Part shown: piece after piece, positions 33,171-46,174 of the stretch
Position numbering within the stretch: the first letter of the stretch is position 1
Layout of the letters: each line of letters starts with the position of its first letter
Assembly: GCF_901000735.1 (NCBI RefSeq)
Contig: NC_081545.1
Coordinates: 7,617,540-7,681,539 of the forward strand
DNA length: 64,000 nt
Direction: 5' to 3'
From: Corylus avellana
Taxonomy: Eukaryota > Streptophyta > Magnoliopsida > Fagales > Betulaceae
Notes under the pieces: generated by a model
Told to the model about the DNA's origin: nothing
The model's input: only the letters and a program-made list of their open reading frames with translations
Database searches by the model: none
Translations under genes and position numbers: made by a program

Positions 33171-34371
33171 GCCGTTCTTGGCTGTGAACAGTAAACCGGC
33201 AAGCGTGGCATTTATGGTTTTGTGAGCTTGGAGGCTAATAAAAGGCACATTCCATATTTGAAAGAATTCAATTTTGTTGTGGAATACCATGCGAGTACGA
33301 TAACATTTACAACATTCATTGGCTTTGAACGTTTCAAAACCTAAATTTCTTCTATATTTGATTAAAATAATCGTTTTTAAAATTTTCCATTCAAACAAAA
33401 ATCAGACGAATTACTGCAAATCGCAAATTAGACGAAATTGCAAATCGAACATCAAATAAAATCGGATGAAATCACAAATTGCAAATTGAAAATCAGACGA
33501 AAATTATCTACAAATCGTCAAAATTTCCCTTCATCTACGAATTGCAAATTGCCCTACCCTTCACTCAACAACTCTCTATCTCTCGTCACTCAACCATATA
33601 TAATATCGCGTCTGCCATCATCATATTCTTCCTAATCAACGAAGGCAACACGTGGTGCCTCCTCCTGAGCCTGCACCAAATATCCTTCAAGAACGTTGTG
33701 AAAGTAGTGGCCTTCAGCCCTTGGGTCCCGCATGGCCGTCGTCGCCAGCAAGCTCCACCGGATCTCCTTCAGGAACACTGTGAGCAGCTCAACCATCATC
33801 GCTCAGCCAAGGCAGCATTGCCATGTTGTGAGAAAGAAACGTTAAAAAGGAGAGAAATGTTAAAATAATTATGCATTCATGAATAGTGTAACTCAACATG
33901 TTGTGTGATTTTATTTTTTATTTTTATTTTTGATATGTCAACACAAAAGAAAATTAAGGTAAAAGAAGAATTTGAATTAGTAACATCTATTTTATGAGAG
34001 GTGAACTACCCCTTGGAAACATGTTGTGTGATACTATTCATAAAGCATTTTACATTTGGTTTTGTATAATTGAATGGAGTTTTCTTTTCTTTTCTTTTTT
34101 TTTGCTTTTTCATTTGCTATAAGATCATTTATGTTGGTCTTTACTAAAACATGATGTCACCAAGTTTATTGGAGAACTTTTACTTGTCAGCTTGCAAAAG
34201 TGAGGAAGCAAAATACAGGATTGAAGCCGGCAATGGTGAGGAAGCAAAATACAGTACTGTATAAATCCATTGTTGATTGATCATGAATCTTGTATGCGTA
34301 CGTAACATGGGATGATAACTTAACAAGATTGATATATATAATAAGATTTTTGAGGAATTCAAGACCTCCTA
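33171..34371. other. 3' flank continuation and degenerate non-coding sequence
   Basis: 33176-33630 continues the flank seen at 17830-18360. 33640-33840 is less AT-rich and has a short open frame from the ATG at 33732 (MAVVASKLHRISFRNTVSSS), which I do not recognise. A palindromic segment lies at 33855-34057. The rest is AT-rich with no gene. Confidence 0.55.
33855..34057. mobile_element. Probable MITE-like palindromic insertion
   Basis: AAATGTTAAAAT plus ATGAATAGTGT at the left mirrors ATGAATAGTAT plus ATTTTACATTT at the right, giving an imperfect inverted repeat of about 40 bp. No target duplication was resolved and no empty site is available for comparison. Confidence 0.4.
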
Positions 34372-34701
34372 TAAATAATTAGTGGTGCTCTCACTCTTAC
34401 AAATATAAGGTTTGAATAATTTTTTGAGAATATAATATTTCAGATTTGATTGTAGTATTCTACTTTTTAGGTTATCAAATTTAAATGAATTCAAATATTT
34501 GAATTCAACGAAGATCGAAAACTCGGTGGAGTTAATGGAGGCTGGCAACAGTGATCGGAGGCGGTTGGCGGTAGTGATCGAAGATGGACCTTTAATAACA
34601 ACATGCTAAAAGAGAGCCAACTATGAGCTAAAATAAGGGTCAACTATGGGCTGAAATGAAAGCTAACCGTTGGCTAAAATGAGGCCAACTATGAGCCATA
34701 A

Positions 34702-35124
34702 GAGCACTAGCAGTAGATGCATTATATGTCATTCTCTTCAATCATTATGTTTAGGAAAAATTTCAAAAAAATTTCAAAAATCTACTTATATCAGATTCTT
34801 TATATTTAACAAACCTTTAAGGGTTGCTACAGTGTTTCCTAATATGTAAGGAACCAAAAGTGATTCTCTATACATTATTTTAATATAAATATTTTTCTTT
34901 TCTCTTTCCTCTTTCATCTTTTTGTCTTTAATTGGGGATTGTGTTGGGATTTTGTGAAAAAAAGTGAGGGTAAGTAGGAAACTTGTATTTTGTAAAGAAA
35001 TGATATTTTAATAGTATAAAGAAATGTAAGGAAAGCTATTGTGAAATATATTTTTATAGAAAAGCAAAAAGTAGTTTTGTGCCCTAAACTTAGGGAAAAT
35101 CAAGGGAAGTTGCTGTTAGTGCTC
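34702..35124. mobile_element. PIF/Harbinger-type (Tourist-like) MITE, 423 bp
   Basis: The inverted ends are GAGCACTAGCAGTAGATGC and the complement of GAGCACTAACAGCAACTTCC. TAA is duplicated at 34699-34701 and 35125-35127. Copy 1 has the uninterrupted GCCATAAATGAGG near 1775. A TAA duplication is characteristic of the Harbinger group. Confidence 0.85.
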
Positions 35125-37498
35125 TAAATGAGGCCAACAAGCCTTAAATGAACTTGAGTCTTTAAACAATACCACAAAAGTTGGGCCTGGTGGAGTACCC
35201 GAACAAGACACGGTTTGCCAAAGAGATGGGAGACAAGGCAGGTGGAGATTGTGTTAGAAAGAATGCTAGAGAAGACTCCAGAGATTGAAGTTTACGCTCT
35301 TTGCAGCAACATCTCTAATCCTCAAACCGTTTTTTCAGTAAATAAACTTTCTTGAGAAGAGACGCAAAAGAGACTTGAAAAAGGGTTATGTTTCAAATGC
35401 AATGAACGTTTTACTCTGAAGCATAAACGTCGCGCACCTAAACTCTTTTTCACAGAGAATGACCAACCAAGGGAGGTCATGGACCAAAGGAGAGTCAAAT
35501 CAACAAGTATGAACCTTGAGGACAAGGTTCTAGCCAAAGGGGTGGCGAATGATAGGCAAATGGATGGAAGTTAAGTTGCAATGTAATGTTAGTGGGGTAT
35601 TAGAGTTAGTAAACCCCTTTGGTATGGCTGTACAAACGGTTGTGGTAGCGGTTATTCCCTTTTTACAGCAAACCGCTTTAGCGATTATTATTTTGAAGTG
35701 ACCGCATCCCCACCTGCTAGGTCAATTAGCTATTAATCACAACTGGTGATTATGTGATTATTGAAGACAATTATTAACCGCTAACTTCTTTTCAAATAAT
35801 GGGTCTTTTGAGCCTCTTTTACTGTTTTAGACCTCTTTTTAAGGCCTATTTTAGACTTCTTTAGGGCAGGAGCCATATAATAAAATGAGTAATGGCTATT
35901 TCCAAGGAAAAGAAAATGTGCTTTGTAATAACTTTATCTCTGTTGATTATCATTTAGGGAAAACTTCATAAAGAACCCTTGAATTACCACGGAAATTAAA
36001 AAGACCTCATAATTTCAAAACCTCTCAATTTCACCACTTGAACTTTCAATTTGATGCAATTAACCTCTCTGTAAATTTTTGTTGTTAAGCCCTAATGGAA
36101 ACCACTAAAAAGACCACATTACCCTTCAATTTTTTTTTTATTTCTTTTTTTTTTCAATTTGAAATTAAGGATAAATTTATAATTTTATAAAAGTTTTAGG
36201 GGTATAAAAATCATTTCATCACTTTTAACGTCCAAAAACTGATGAAGGGGGTAAATTGCATCAAATTGAAAGTTTGGGGGGTGAAATATAGAAGTTTTAA
36301 AATTTAAGAAATTTTTTCAAATCGTGTGGTAATTTAAGGGTCATTTGTGAAGTTTCCCCTATCATTTAAGTCATACCGAATCGATCCAAATTAGTAGAAT
36401 GGGAAAACAAACATTACAAATTCAAACAACCAGGCACTTACAAACGACTAATACTATTTGGGCAGTCTTAGCAATCAAACAAACATCATATCTTTGAAGC
36501 TAAAGAAATGGTAGTCGAGAGTGGACTTAGGAGTCTTGGGAGAGCTAGAGTGACTAAGAGGCGGAAGCTTGAGTTAGTTTGCATGCATAGAGAGTATGAG
36601 CTTTGAGAGTCTAAATGCAGAGTGTGAAATGTGAATGAGAAAACTAAGAAAAGAAAGTAGTAAGAAGAGCCTCAAACCCTATACCAAAACAACGTTATTA
36701 TTGATTATATAATATATATTACAAATTGGTTACCAGTTATTAATCACTTTTTTTCTAACCCTAAGCTAGCTGCAACCTGTCTAGTCGATTATGCAGTTAG
36801 CGGTTATTAGTTGCCTCGCTTGCTTATACACCCCCTACGTTTTGAGAGCAAGCCTTCCTTGTGTATTAAACCAGCCCACCTTAAATGCACCTTAAGCCAC
36901 ACCCACTATCAAAGGAGCCTACAAGCTGGTTTTACATCATCTATGTTAGGTTGACTAAGCTTGAGCTAATCTAGGCCGACCAGACCTAACTTGATTAGGT
37001 TAGATAAACCAAATTTATCACGACTGATCCGATATAGGGGGCACAAAAAGAAGCAACATCCACCTGAATTACTAGCATTCTAATATGACCAAAAAATGAC
37101 GGAAGTGTGAGCTAAGAGAGTGGGCGCCACATAATTAAATTCGGTGATCCTCGAATCTCTTCCCACAATTGAGTGTGCATGAGAAATTCTATAAAAAGAA
37201 AAAGGGGTTGGATTATTGAGAGGGATGCTCATTCTCCTTACTGAACACACTTACTCTCTTTGCTTGATTTACTTCTCAAAGTCATTCACTAGCATAGTCA
37301 TTAGAGTGACCCCCGCTGGACCACCGGCAAGTCACTCTAACATTTCTTTTTTCCTTACCTTGCATACATTGTTGATATAGGTCAATGTGTGCGACCAACT
37401 GACCTCTTCAGTTAGGACCACCAGCTTGGTTACTTAGACATTTGTCTTTTCCCTAATTTGTAGGCATTGTTGATTCAAGACTCAGTGTGTGACGCACT

Positions 37499-38093
37499 TA
37501 GGGGTGTCAAAAATTACCGAGAAACCGGAATCGAAACCGGGAAACTAGTTTTGGTTTGAAAAATCCAAAAACCGGGTACCCCAGTTCCGGTACCCGATTT
37601 TTTTCCGGGAAACTGGGAACCGGGTTTTCATTTTATATATATCTATTATGCTAAGTTAAAATTTTCAGACAGTCAGTTTGGAGAGTAGGAAAAATGGAAA
37701 ACAAAGAAATATATTGTTTGAATATTTATATACAAATATATTTATTGTTGGTTGTTTATATTTATTGTTGTAATTGGAACAATCACAACAAAGCTCATTT
37801 AATTTAGACAAAAAGACTAATAATTTTTTTAAAAAAATGAGCCAACTTATGAAAAAAAAAATGGACTTATTTTTGGCCCAATACCTAAAATAAGCCCCAA
37901 AAAATAATTTTCTTAAAAAATGGGTTACCGGACCGGATAAAACCAGAACCGGCCGGTAACCGAGACCCTGGTTAACCGGGGTCCTGTTTCTGGTTCCGAT
38001 TCCGGTTTCTCAAAACCGAGAACCGGAGTACCCAGGTTCCGGTTCTCAGTTTTGGCCAAAAACTGAAAAAATCGGATCGAATTGACACCCCTA
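37499..38093. mobile_element. hAT-type MITE, 595 bp, ACCGG-rich
   Basis: The ends TAGGGGTGTCAA and TTGACACCCCTA are perfect inverted repeats. The 8-bp flanks GACGCACT (37491-37498) and GAGGCACT (38094-38101) differ at one base. Copies 1 and 2 lack the element at this point (about 5290 and 22225). An 8-bp duplication fits hAT. The body holds many ACCGG and CCGGT words near both ends that can pair. Confidence 0.87.
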
Positions 38094-38432
38094 GAGGCAC
38101 TAACCTCTTTAGTTATGACTACTGGTGTGTCACTTTGACCATTCTCTATTTCCTACCTTTCAAGCTTTTTTTTTTTTTTTTTTTGATAAACTACCTTTCA
38201 AGCATTGATCTCGGTTTTAGGTCTGCGACCAACTAACCTCGTCATGACATACATTTTTCAATCCATGAAAAAATTAAAAATGCATATAAAAATTAAGAGG
38301 AATTTGTAAAAAGATATTATTTTAATAGAATAAATTGAATGAATTTATTTCCCTCCATTGTGAAGTATAACTTCGTTTGGTGAAAATTTTATCATCTACT
38401 TTCACCCTTAACACCTCACCCTCACCGTACTT

Positions 38433-39544
38433 GCACTTTCTGACCTAAACCTAGAGACCAGAAAAAACTTTTTCCTCTCTTCTTCTACAGCCGCCGCTCG
38501 TCTTTTGCCTGGGAGGAGGGAAGAGATCTCCTATCTTCCCTCCTCCACTCTTCATCTTCTTCCCGAAATGAAGTCTTTTTTTTTTCGTTCTTACATGGCT
38601 AGAGGTTTCTCTAGCTTGTCTCACATCTTTTGAGGTTTTATCCATCGTCTTGAGCGACTTATCTCGCCTAAAAACACAATCTCTGCGTCAAGGCTCCACA
38701 TTTGCACCGGTCTTCTTCTCCGCCGTGCTCTCCACCTTGTCCTCCATGTCGTTGGCTGGATTTGTGAAGCTTTTGATATCGGATTTCTTTAAATCTAGAT
38801 CTACTCTTCTCCAACGGATCCAACCATCAACGCGCCAATGCACCACCTACACCATCACTCCAGCTTCCCGTTGCCACCGGCCGATCAGCCTCCACGCGGA
38901 TCCTTCGTCTGTCTCACCTTCTGCTGCAGCTGCTGGTTTTTGAGATTTTTTGCTGTTATTATGTTTATTACTTGGGTTATTGTATTGAAATCTGGAGTGT
39001 TACTTTTACTTTGGATCATTTTGATCTTACAGTGCTTACTCTTCAACAACCTCCATCCAGAGGTGGTTGTCGATACCTTGCAGAATTTTGGGATTTGCTA
39101 CCAATTTTGTCTGTTTTGGTGTTTAAACCGCTATATGCGGTCCCTTCCAAGAGGCCCGGAACATTTTATGATCCATTGCCTACTGTTTCCAGTATATAAT
39201 GTTTCCCTGTATATAGACTACCGTTATAAGTCCTCCTGTAATCAATCTTACGATACTCCCACATGTCTTGGTCATCCTAGTATCTTGTGATATGCTTTTA
39301 AAATTACTGTTAAATTTATGATATAATTTATTAAATTTTAATTTATTAATAATTTAAAAAATATAAGATTCTAAAATTCTTCTAGAAAAGATTTATATCT
39401 TTACTCATGAATATATTGTACCGTACCATAATTTTATTTTTGGGATTTGTTGCGGAGAACATCCTTTATTTTTTTTTAGTGATTTAATCCCTTTATTTGC
39501 TCAGGAATAAAAAAAAAAAAGAGTTGTGATACGAGAAAAAAAAT
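38433..39544 (+). mobile_element. Unclassified 1.1 kb insertion with 11-bp target duplication
   Basis: TCACCGTACTT flanks it at 38422-38432 and 39545-39555. No terminal inverted repeats were seen. The right end has A runs (about 39510-39540), which points to a retroposon. Short open frames (38650-38943 and 38838-39290) show no recognisable domain. The region equivalent to this insertion is absent from copies 1 and 2. Confidence 0.65.
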
Positions 39545-39684
39545 TCACCGTACTTCAAAAAAAAACAAAAAACAAACAAAAAAACATCTCACCGTGATTT
39601 GGGGTTCCTCGGAAAAGTCGTTGAGGAAAAAAGAATTTTCAACACAAGCTCATTAACTGATATTTTGAAGAGCATATTAGTCCG

Positions 39685-39690
39685 TTGACT
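39685..39690 (+). promoter_or_regulatory. W-box core upstream of the truncated S-RLK fragment
   Basis: TTGACT lies 82 bp before the ATG at 39767, in the same conserved leader as the other paralogues. Confidence 0.4.
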
Positions 39691-39766
39691 CTGTTCAACA
39701 CACGCAACCAAGAAGCGATACAAGTATTTTCCAGGATTCTCTCTCTAGCAAAATTTCTTTGCAACC

Positions 39767-40109
39767 ATGGATGCCAAGAAGAATCCATGGCTGATGCTTT
39801 CTCTAGTCTTCCTCATTTTGTCTGTCAACAACCATCTTTCCCTTGGAGTTGACACCATCTCTGCCAACGAATATATCTCCGGTTACCAAACCATTGTCTC
39901 TGCAGTGGGAATTTTGCACTGGGTTTCTTCAAACCAGGTAACGCTTCTAAATACTATATGGGAATGTGGAACATTAATAGTCTAGTCCCAATCCAAACCA
40001 CAGTTTGGGTCGCAAACAGAGATAAACCAGTCTCTGATAAAAGTTTTTCTGAATTAAGAATCTCGGATGGTAATTTATTACTGTTCAATGAGTTGAAAAT
40101 TCCAGTTTG
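39767..40109 (+). pseudogene. Truncated S-RLK 5' duplicate
   Basis: It carries the leader and first 115 or so codons of an S-RLK: a signal peptide (MDAKKNPWLM...) and part of the B-lectin domain with VWVANRDKPVSD. A net base loss at about 39903 (GCAGTGGGAATTTTG against GCAAATGGGAACTTTG) shifts the frame. Homology ends after AAAATTCCAGTTTG at about 40109. About 150 bp of unrelated AT-rich spacer follows. The same leader then starts again at about 40255 for paralogue 3, so this is a partial tandem duplicate. Confidence 0.9.
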
Positions 40110-40307
40110 ATTCACTTTGATGAAAATTAGTAATGGAGGGTCTGAATTAAAAATTTTTGAAATATTAAGAGAATATATTGCTAATTTTTAAACATTGGGG
40201 TTTGAATTAAAAAATTCTTAAAAATTGAGGGATAAAGTGAATTTAACTCAAAAAAGAATTTTCAACGCAAGCTCGTTAACTCATATTTTGAAGGGCGTAT
40301 TAATCCG

Positions 40308-40313
40308 TTGACT
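40308..40313 (+). promoter_or_regulatory. W-box core upstream of S-RLK 3
   Basis: TTGACT lies 98 bp before the ATG at 40406. The extra spacing comes from a short insertion after the box. Confidence 0.4.
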
Positions 40314-41257
40314 AGATCAACTTCCCCTGTTTCAACACGCGCAACCAGGAAGCGATACAAGTATTTTCCAGGATTCTTTCTCTCTAGCAAAAATTCTTTG
40401 CAACCATGGATACCAAGAAGAATCCATGGCTGACGCTTTCTCTTCTCTTCCTCGGCTTGTCTGTCAACAACCATCTTTCCCTTGGAGCTGACACCATCTC
40501 TGCCAACCAATCTCTCTCTGGTGATCAAACCATTGTCTCTGCAGGTGGGAGCTTTGTACTAGGTTTCTTCAAACCAGGTAACGCTTCTAAATACTACATA
40601 GGCATGTGGTACAGTACAAGTAAAGTCTCAATCCAAACCATAGTTTGGGTCGCAAACAGAGATAAACCAGTCTCTGATATAAGTTCTTCTGTATTAAGAA
40701 TCTCGGGTGGTAATTTGGTTCTCTTCAATGAGTCCCAAATCCCAGTTTGGTCCACAAATTTGACCTCCACCACTTCATCTAGTCCTGTAGAAGCTGTTCT
40801 TCTAGATGAAGGAAATCTTGTTGTGAGAGATGGGTCTATTTCATCAAAATATTTATGGCAAAGTTTTGATAACCCAGCTGATACATGGCTTCCTGGTGGT
40901 AAGATTGCATTCAACAAAATTACCAATGAAAAACAACGCCTCATTTCATGGAAGAATCAGGAGAATCCTGCACCAGGACTCTTCAATCTTGAGCTAGAGG
41001 CAAGTACCAGTTCGTGTGTTATTGTGTGGAATAGGTCCATTCTGTATTGGACTAGTGGACCTTGGGATGGGAAGATTTTTAGCTTAGTTCCTGAAATGAG
41101 GGCCAATTATATCTACAACTTCAGTTATGTTAACAACACAAATGAGAGTTATTTCACCTATTCTCTTTACAATCCTTCCATCTTTTCTCGATTAGTGTTG
41201 AGGGATTCTGGGCAGATGCTATATACATGGTTAGCGAATCAAAATGAGTGGCAATTG

Positions 41258-41518
41258 TTTCAGATATATGCACGCATGTTAAACAAACTTATTCTTTTCT
41301 CATTCTGTTTTTCTGTTGTTGGTTAGTTAAGTCAGTTTGTTTAGATAAGTTCTGATTTCATGTATATAAACTGATTCTCTTCATTGTAACAGTTTAAGAT
41401 CAAATATTACAGAATACAAGTTTCTGATTTTCTCTCTATTTCTTTCTTCCCTTCTCCTCATTTGATCTTCATTACTCTGTTTCTCCATTGATGCAACAAA
41501 GCTTTGCTTTGCTTGACA
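41258..41518 (+). repeat. 5' LTR of the Copia in S-RLK 3
   Basis: 261 bp, ending GCTTGACA just before the primer binding site. It contains TATATAAA near 41362. Confidence 0.93.
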
Positions 41519-41530
41519 TGGTATCAGAGC
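41519..41530 (+). other. Primer binding site (initiator tRNA-Met type)
   Basis: TGGTATCAGAGC directly abuts the 5' LTR, the standard primer site of plant Copia elements. Confidence 0.92.
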
Positions 41531-41564
41531 CCTTCACTTTGTGAAGTTTATTCCTATTCCTTCA

Positions 41565-44500
41565 ATGGCACAATCTCTCAATCCTTCAATGGCACAATCT
41601 CTCAATCCTTCATCTTCCGCTTCTATAAACACTGGTTTCAATAATCAGTTCATCGATCCTTCGAGCCCTCTGTTTCTTAGCAATGGAGAAAATCCAGCAC
41701 TTAATCTGGTTGGCAGTGCACTTTCAGAGGATAACTACAACACATGGAGTCGATCCATGCTTGTTTCCCTGAGTGCGAAGAACAAGTTATGTTTTGTTGA
41801 TGGTTCAATGCCAAAACCAGCTGCTGGTGACAGTCTTCTTCCAGCATGGACCAGATGCAATGACATGGTGGTCTCTTGGATTCTGCATTCAGTTTCGAAG
41901 GACATTGCTTCAACCATAATCTACATCAAGTCTGCTCAGGATATGTGGGATGAGCTCAAGGCAAGCTATTCCCAAAGAAATGGTCCTCGGATTTTCCAAC
42001 TACAGAAGGCCATTGCAGCTATTACTCAAGACAATTCCTCTGTAAGTCATTACTATACTCGGCTTAAAATTCTATGGGAGGAACTTAATAACTATAGACC
42101 CATGTCTGCATGCAACTGCTGCAATTGTGGTAGAGTTCAATCAATTCTTGAAATTCATAGTCAAGAAAAAGTCTATCAGTTTTTAATGGGGCTGAATGAC
42201 TCGTTTGCTGCTGTTAGAGCTCAAATCCTTTTAACTGACCCTTTGCCTTCTTTACATAAAGTTTTTTCTCTTATAATTCAAGAGGAAAAACAAAGAGAAA
42301 TCACAATCACTTCTCTAAGCCATGAATCCTCTGCCCTAATGACCAATTCCAACCCTACTCCTATTTCTTCTCCTACTGTCAATCATGAGCCTATTGCTTT
42401 TATGACAAAATCTACCTCAGGGAATAGGTTTGTCAAACAAAACACTTATAGGAAAGATAAACCTATTTGCTCTCATTGTGGATTTGTTGGCCATACTGTG
42501 GAGAAATGCTATAAATTGCATGGTTATCCTCCTGGTTTCAAATCTACCCGAGGCAAACCAATTCAGCATTCAGCAAACCAGGTGCAGGATTCTGGTTTAC
42601 ATGCTCAACAAATGTTTTCTCCTCATCTGTCTATGATCTCTGAGCAATACAAGAACATCATGGATATGATGAAACAGTATTCATTGTCATCACCACAGTC
42701 CCTTGCACAGCCCCCTGCACACTTTGCTCATTCTGCTGTCGGTGCATCAGGTTATCACTCATCTCTTAATCCAAGATATTCTGTGTTTTCTGCAACTTTT
42801 GTTAATATGGTTCCATCTTCAAAACAACATAAACACTCTTGGATAATAGATACTGGTGCAACCGACCATATGGTTAGTTCTCCATCCTTTTTCACTTCCA
42901 TTACTGCTGTAGTTTCAACTTGTGTAAATTTACCTAATGGTTCCATAGCAGCTGTCACACACATTGGTACTGTTAAACTTTCAGAAAATCTTACATTGAC
43001 TGAAGTTTTGTGTGTTCCCTCTTTTGCCTTCAATCTCATTTCAGCTAGCAAACTTATTAAACATCTAAGATGTTGTCTCATCTTCTTTGCTGGATATTGT
43101 TTTATACAGAGTTTGCACCATTGGAGAGTGATTGGGGTGGGTAAGGAAGAAGCTGGATTGTTCTACTTGCTGCAAGACAACAAGGTTCCAGCATCGGTTT
43201 CTCTTCCTCCTTTTGAGCAGCATGTTTCTTTCACTTCCATCAAAAAGCCATCACTTGATGTTTGGCATTATAGATTAGGTCATCCTTCTCTTGCTAGAAT
43301 AAAGCTTTTAGATAAGCATGTTTCTGAAATATCTTGTAATTCAGAGAGTGTTTGCCCAATCTGTCCAATGGCAAAACAACACAAACTCTCTTTTCCTGTT
43401 AGTACTTCAATTTCCAAGTTTCCATTTGATCTAGTTCATTGTGACATCTGGGGGCCTTTGGCTACTAAATCAATAAATGGATCAGTTTATTTTCTTACTA
43501 TTGTAGATGATTTCACTCGATTCACTTGGGTGCATTTGATGCAACATAAGTCTCAAACCAAGTCTTTTATCCAAGCATTCTTTAATTTTGTTCAAACTCA
43601 ATTCAAATCAAAGGTCAAGTGTCTAAGGTCTGATAATGGACTTGAATTCAAAATGAATGATTTTTTTTCTGCTCAAGGCACTATCCATCAGCTTAGTTGT
43701 GTTGAGACCCCACAACAAAATGCTATAGTTGAAAGGAAACATCAACACTTGTTAAATGTTGCAAGGTCCATTCGGTTTCAGTCACATCTTCCTTTGAAAT
43801 TCTGGGGAGATTGCATTCTTACTGCAGCTCACCTTATAAACCGAATTCCCACACCTTTACTTTCCAATAAATCTCCACATGAGTTACTCTATTCTGTTGT
43901 GCCTTCCTATTCTCATCTTAAGGTCTTTGGTTGTTTAGCATATGTGTCAACTTTGTCTAGGAATAGAACAAAGTTTGATCCTAGGGCTATTCCTTCCATA
44001 TTCATCGGATATCCATATGGCATGAAAGCATACAAGTTCTATAATCTTCATACTCATTCCATTATTATTTCTAGACATGCAGTTTTTCATGAAACAATTT
44101 TTCCTTATGCTTCTCATTTGGATCATACATCTACTCAACTGCATGACAATGTTTTTCCATTCATTCCTGTTCCTGATTTTTCAGATGAAGATGTTTTTAC
44201 ATCATCTTTTCCACAACCAATCACACATAATTCCCCTACTTCCTCTAATGTTCCTGATTCTAGTCATTTTGTTCCTGATTCTGTTTCTGACATTCCTGCA
44301 TCAATTACTCAAGTCCGACCTATTTCTGCAGATTTAGATTCACCTAGTTCTGTTCCTAATCTTTCTGCAGATGTTGATTCATCTAGTTCTGTTTCTAAAC
44401 CTAATCATTCTACTCCTGTTCCCTGTCCACCTCTTAGAAAGTCCACTAGGGTAAAATCCAAACCTAGTTACTTGCAGGATTTTCATTGCAAATTGGCTTT

Positions 44501-46167
44501 CACTTCTCCACTTCAATCTCCTTTAATGGATGCAGATTCAGGTAAGGCTTATCCATTGTCTTCTTTTGTTTCTTACCATAATTTGTCACCTTCTCACAGA
44601 TCTTTTTGTTTAGCTATTTCTTCTCAGTCTGAACCTAAATTCTATCATCAAGCTGTAAAGGATGCCAATTGGCGTGCAGCTATGCAGGCTGAAATTACTG
44701 CACTTGAAACAAATCATACATGGGTTGTTACTACTCTACCACCTAATAAACATCCTATAGGGTGTAAGTGGGTTTATAAAGTGAAACATAGGTCTGATGG
44801 CAGCATTGAGAGGTACAAGGCTCGGTTGGTAGCAAAAGGGTATACCCAATGTGAGGGTTTGGATTATCATGAGACCTTCTCACCTGTGGCCAAGATGACC
44901 ACTGTTAGGGTTTTCTTAGCTCTTGCTGCAGCCAAGGGTTGGTTAATTCATCAATTGGATGTTAATAATGCCTTCTTTGCATGGAGACTTAGATGAAGAG
45001 GTGTACATGACCATGCCTCCTGGATTTGCTGTTAAGGGGGAGAACAAGGTTTGCAAATTGACCAAGTCCTTATATGGTCTGAAGCAGGCTTCCAGGAATT
45101 GGTTTTCTAAGTTCTCTGCTGCTTTGATTGATCTTGGCTTTGTACAATCTAAGGCTGACTACTCCTTGTTTACAAGGCTTCAGGGTGTTTCTTACATTGC
45201 TCTTCTAATCTATGTTGATGATGTGGCCATAGCAAGCAATGATTCTAAAGCAGTTTCTGAGTTTATTACTTTGCTTAATGATAGGTTTAAGCTGAAAGAT
45301 TTAGGCCCTTTGAAGTTTTTTTTGGGACTTGAAATTGCTAGAAGCAAAGAAGGTATTTCTGTCTCTCAACGAAAGTATGCCCTAGAAGTTCTTGAAGATT
45401 CTGGTCTCTTAGCTTCCAAACCTGTTTCTTTTCCCATTGAACAAAATCTTAAGCTTTCTAAGGATGTTGGGGATCTTCTTTCTGATCCAACTAGTTACAG
45501 GAGGTTGGTTGGCAGGTTACTTTATCTTACTATAACTCGGCCTGATCTAGCTTATTCTGTTCAAGTCTTGAGTCAATTCATGGATCAACCTCGACAACCT
45601 CATCTAGATGCTGCTACTAGAGTGCTGAGATATGTCAAGAACTCTCCTGCTCAAGGGCTTTTGTTTTCTGCTCAGTCAGATTTTTGTCTAAAGGCTTTTT
45701 CAGATTCGGATTGGGCAGGTTGTGTTGATACTAGAAGATCAATTACTGGTTTCTGTGTGTTCATTGGTAATTCATTAGTTTCTTGGAAATCAAAGAAACA
45801 ACACACCATCTCCAGGTCTTCTGCTGAGGCAGAATATAGGGCTTTGGCATCTACTGCTTGTGAACTAACATGGCTTATCTCTCTTCTTCATGATTTTCAT
45901 ATACCTCATCCAAAGGCTGCATTACTCTTCTGTGACAGCAAGTCTGCTTTGCATATAGCTGCCAATCCTGTTTTTCACGAGAGAACTAAACACATAGAGA
46001 TTGATTGCCATTTAGTTCGTGAAAAGATTCAACTTGGTTTGCTCAGAACTTTGCATGTGTCTTCTCAGAACCAACTGGCCGATATCTTCACAAAAGGCCT
46101 TGGTTTTAAGGATTTTTCTCGGCTACTTTCCAAGATGTTTGTCAAGGATGTTTGCCATCCATCTTGA
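41565..46167 (+). pseudogene. Copia gag-pol polyprotein, single frameshift
   Basis: The first ATG after the primer site is 41565. It starts MAQSLNPSMAQSLNPS, an eight-residue duplication. The order is gag with a CCHC knuckle (CSHCGFVGHTVEKC, about 42469), then protease (DTGATDHM, about 42848). The integrase follows, with HYRLGHPS at about 43267 and catalytic-type residues in HCDIWGP, RSDNGLEF and QQNAIVERKH. Reverse transcriptase (YVDDVAIAS, about 45213) and RNase H (DSDWAGC, about 45706) complete it. This is the Copia order, integrase before RT. One extra T in the TTCTTTGCATGG run at about 44982 shifts the frame. Both sides are otherwise open, and they overlap in the 44959-44996 region. It could be a true mutation or a sequencing error. 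Confidence 0.93.
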
Positions 46168-46174
46168 GGGGGAG

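Larger units (their letters stand above)
34372..38421. repeat. Intergenic duplication unit, copy 3
   Basis: It corresponds to 1446-5388 and 18376-22350, with deletions (for example the part equivalent to about 1920-3080 is missing around 35300) and two MITE insertions (34702-35124 and 37499-38093). It carries the decayed gag knuckle at about 35340-35570. It is more diverged than copies 1 and 2 are from each other. No gene. Confidence 0.85.

Noticed and set aside
33732..33850. Short mitochondrial-presequence-like frame MAVVASKLHRISFRNTV
   Set aside because: Too short, without a continuation or a second copy to show constraint. Noted only as a possible gene scrap.
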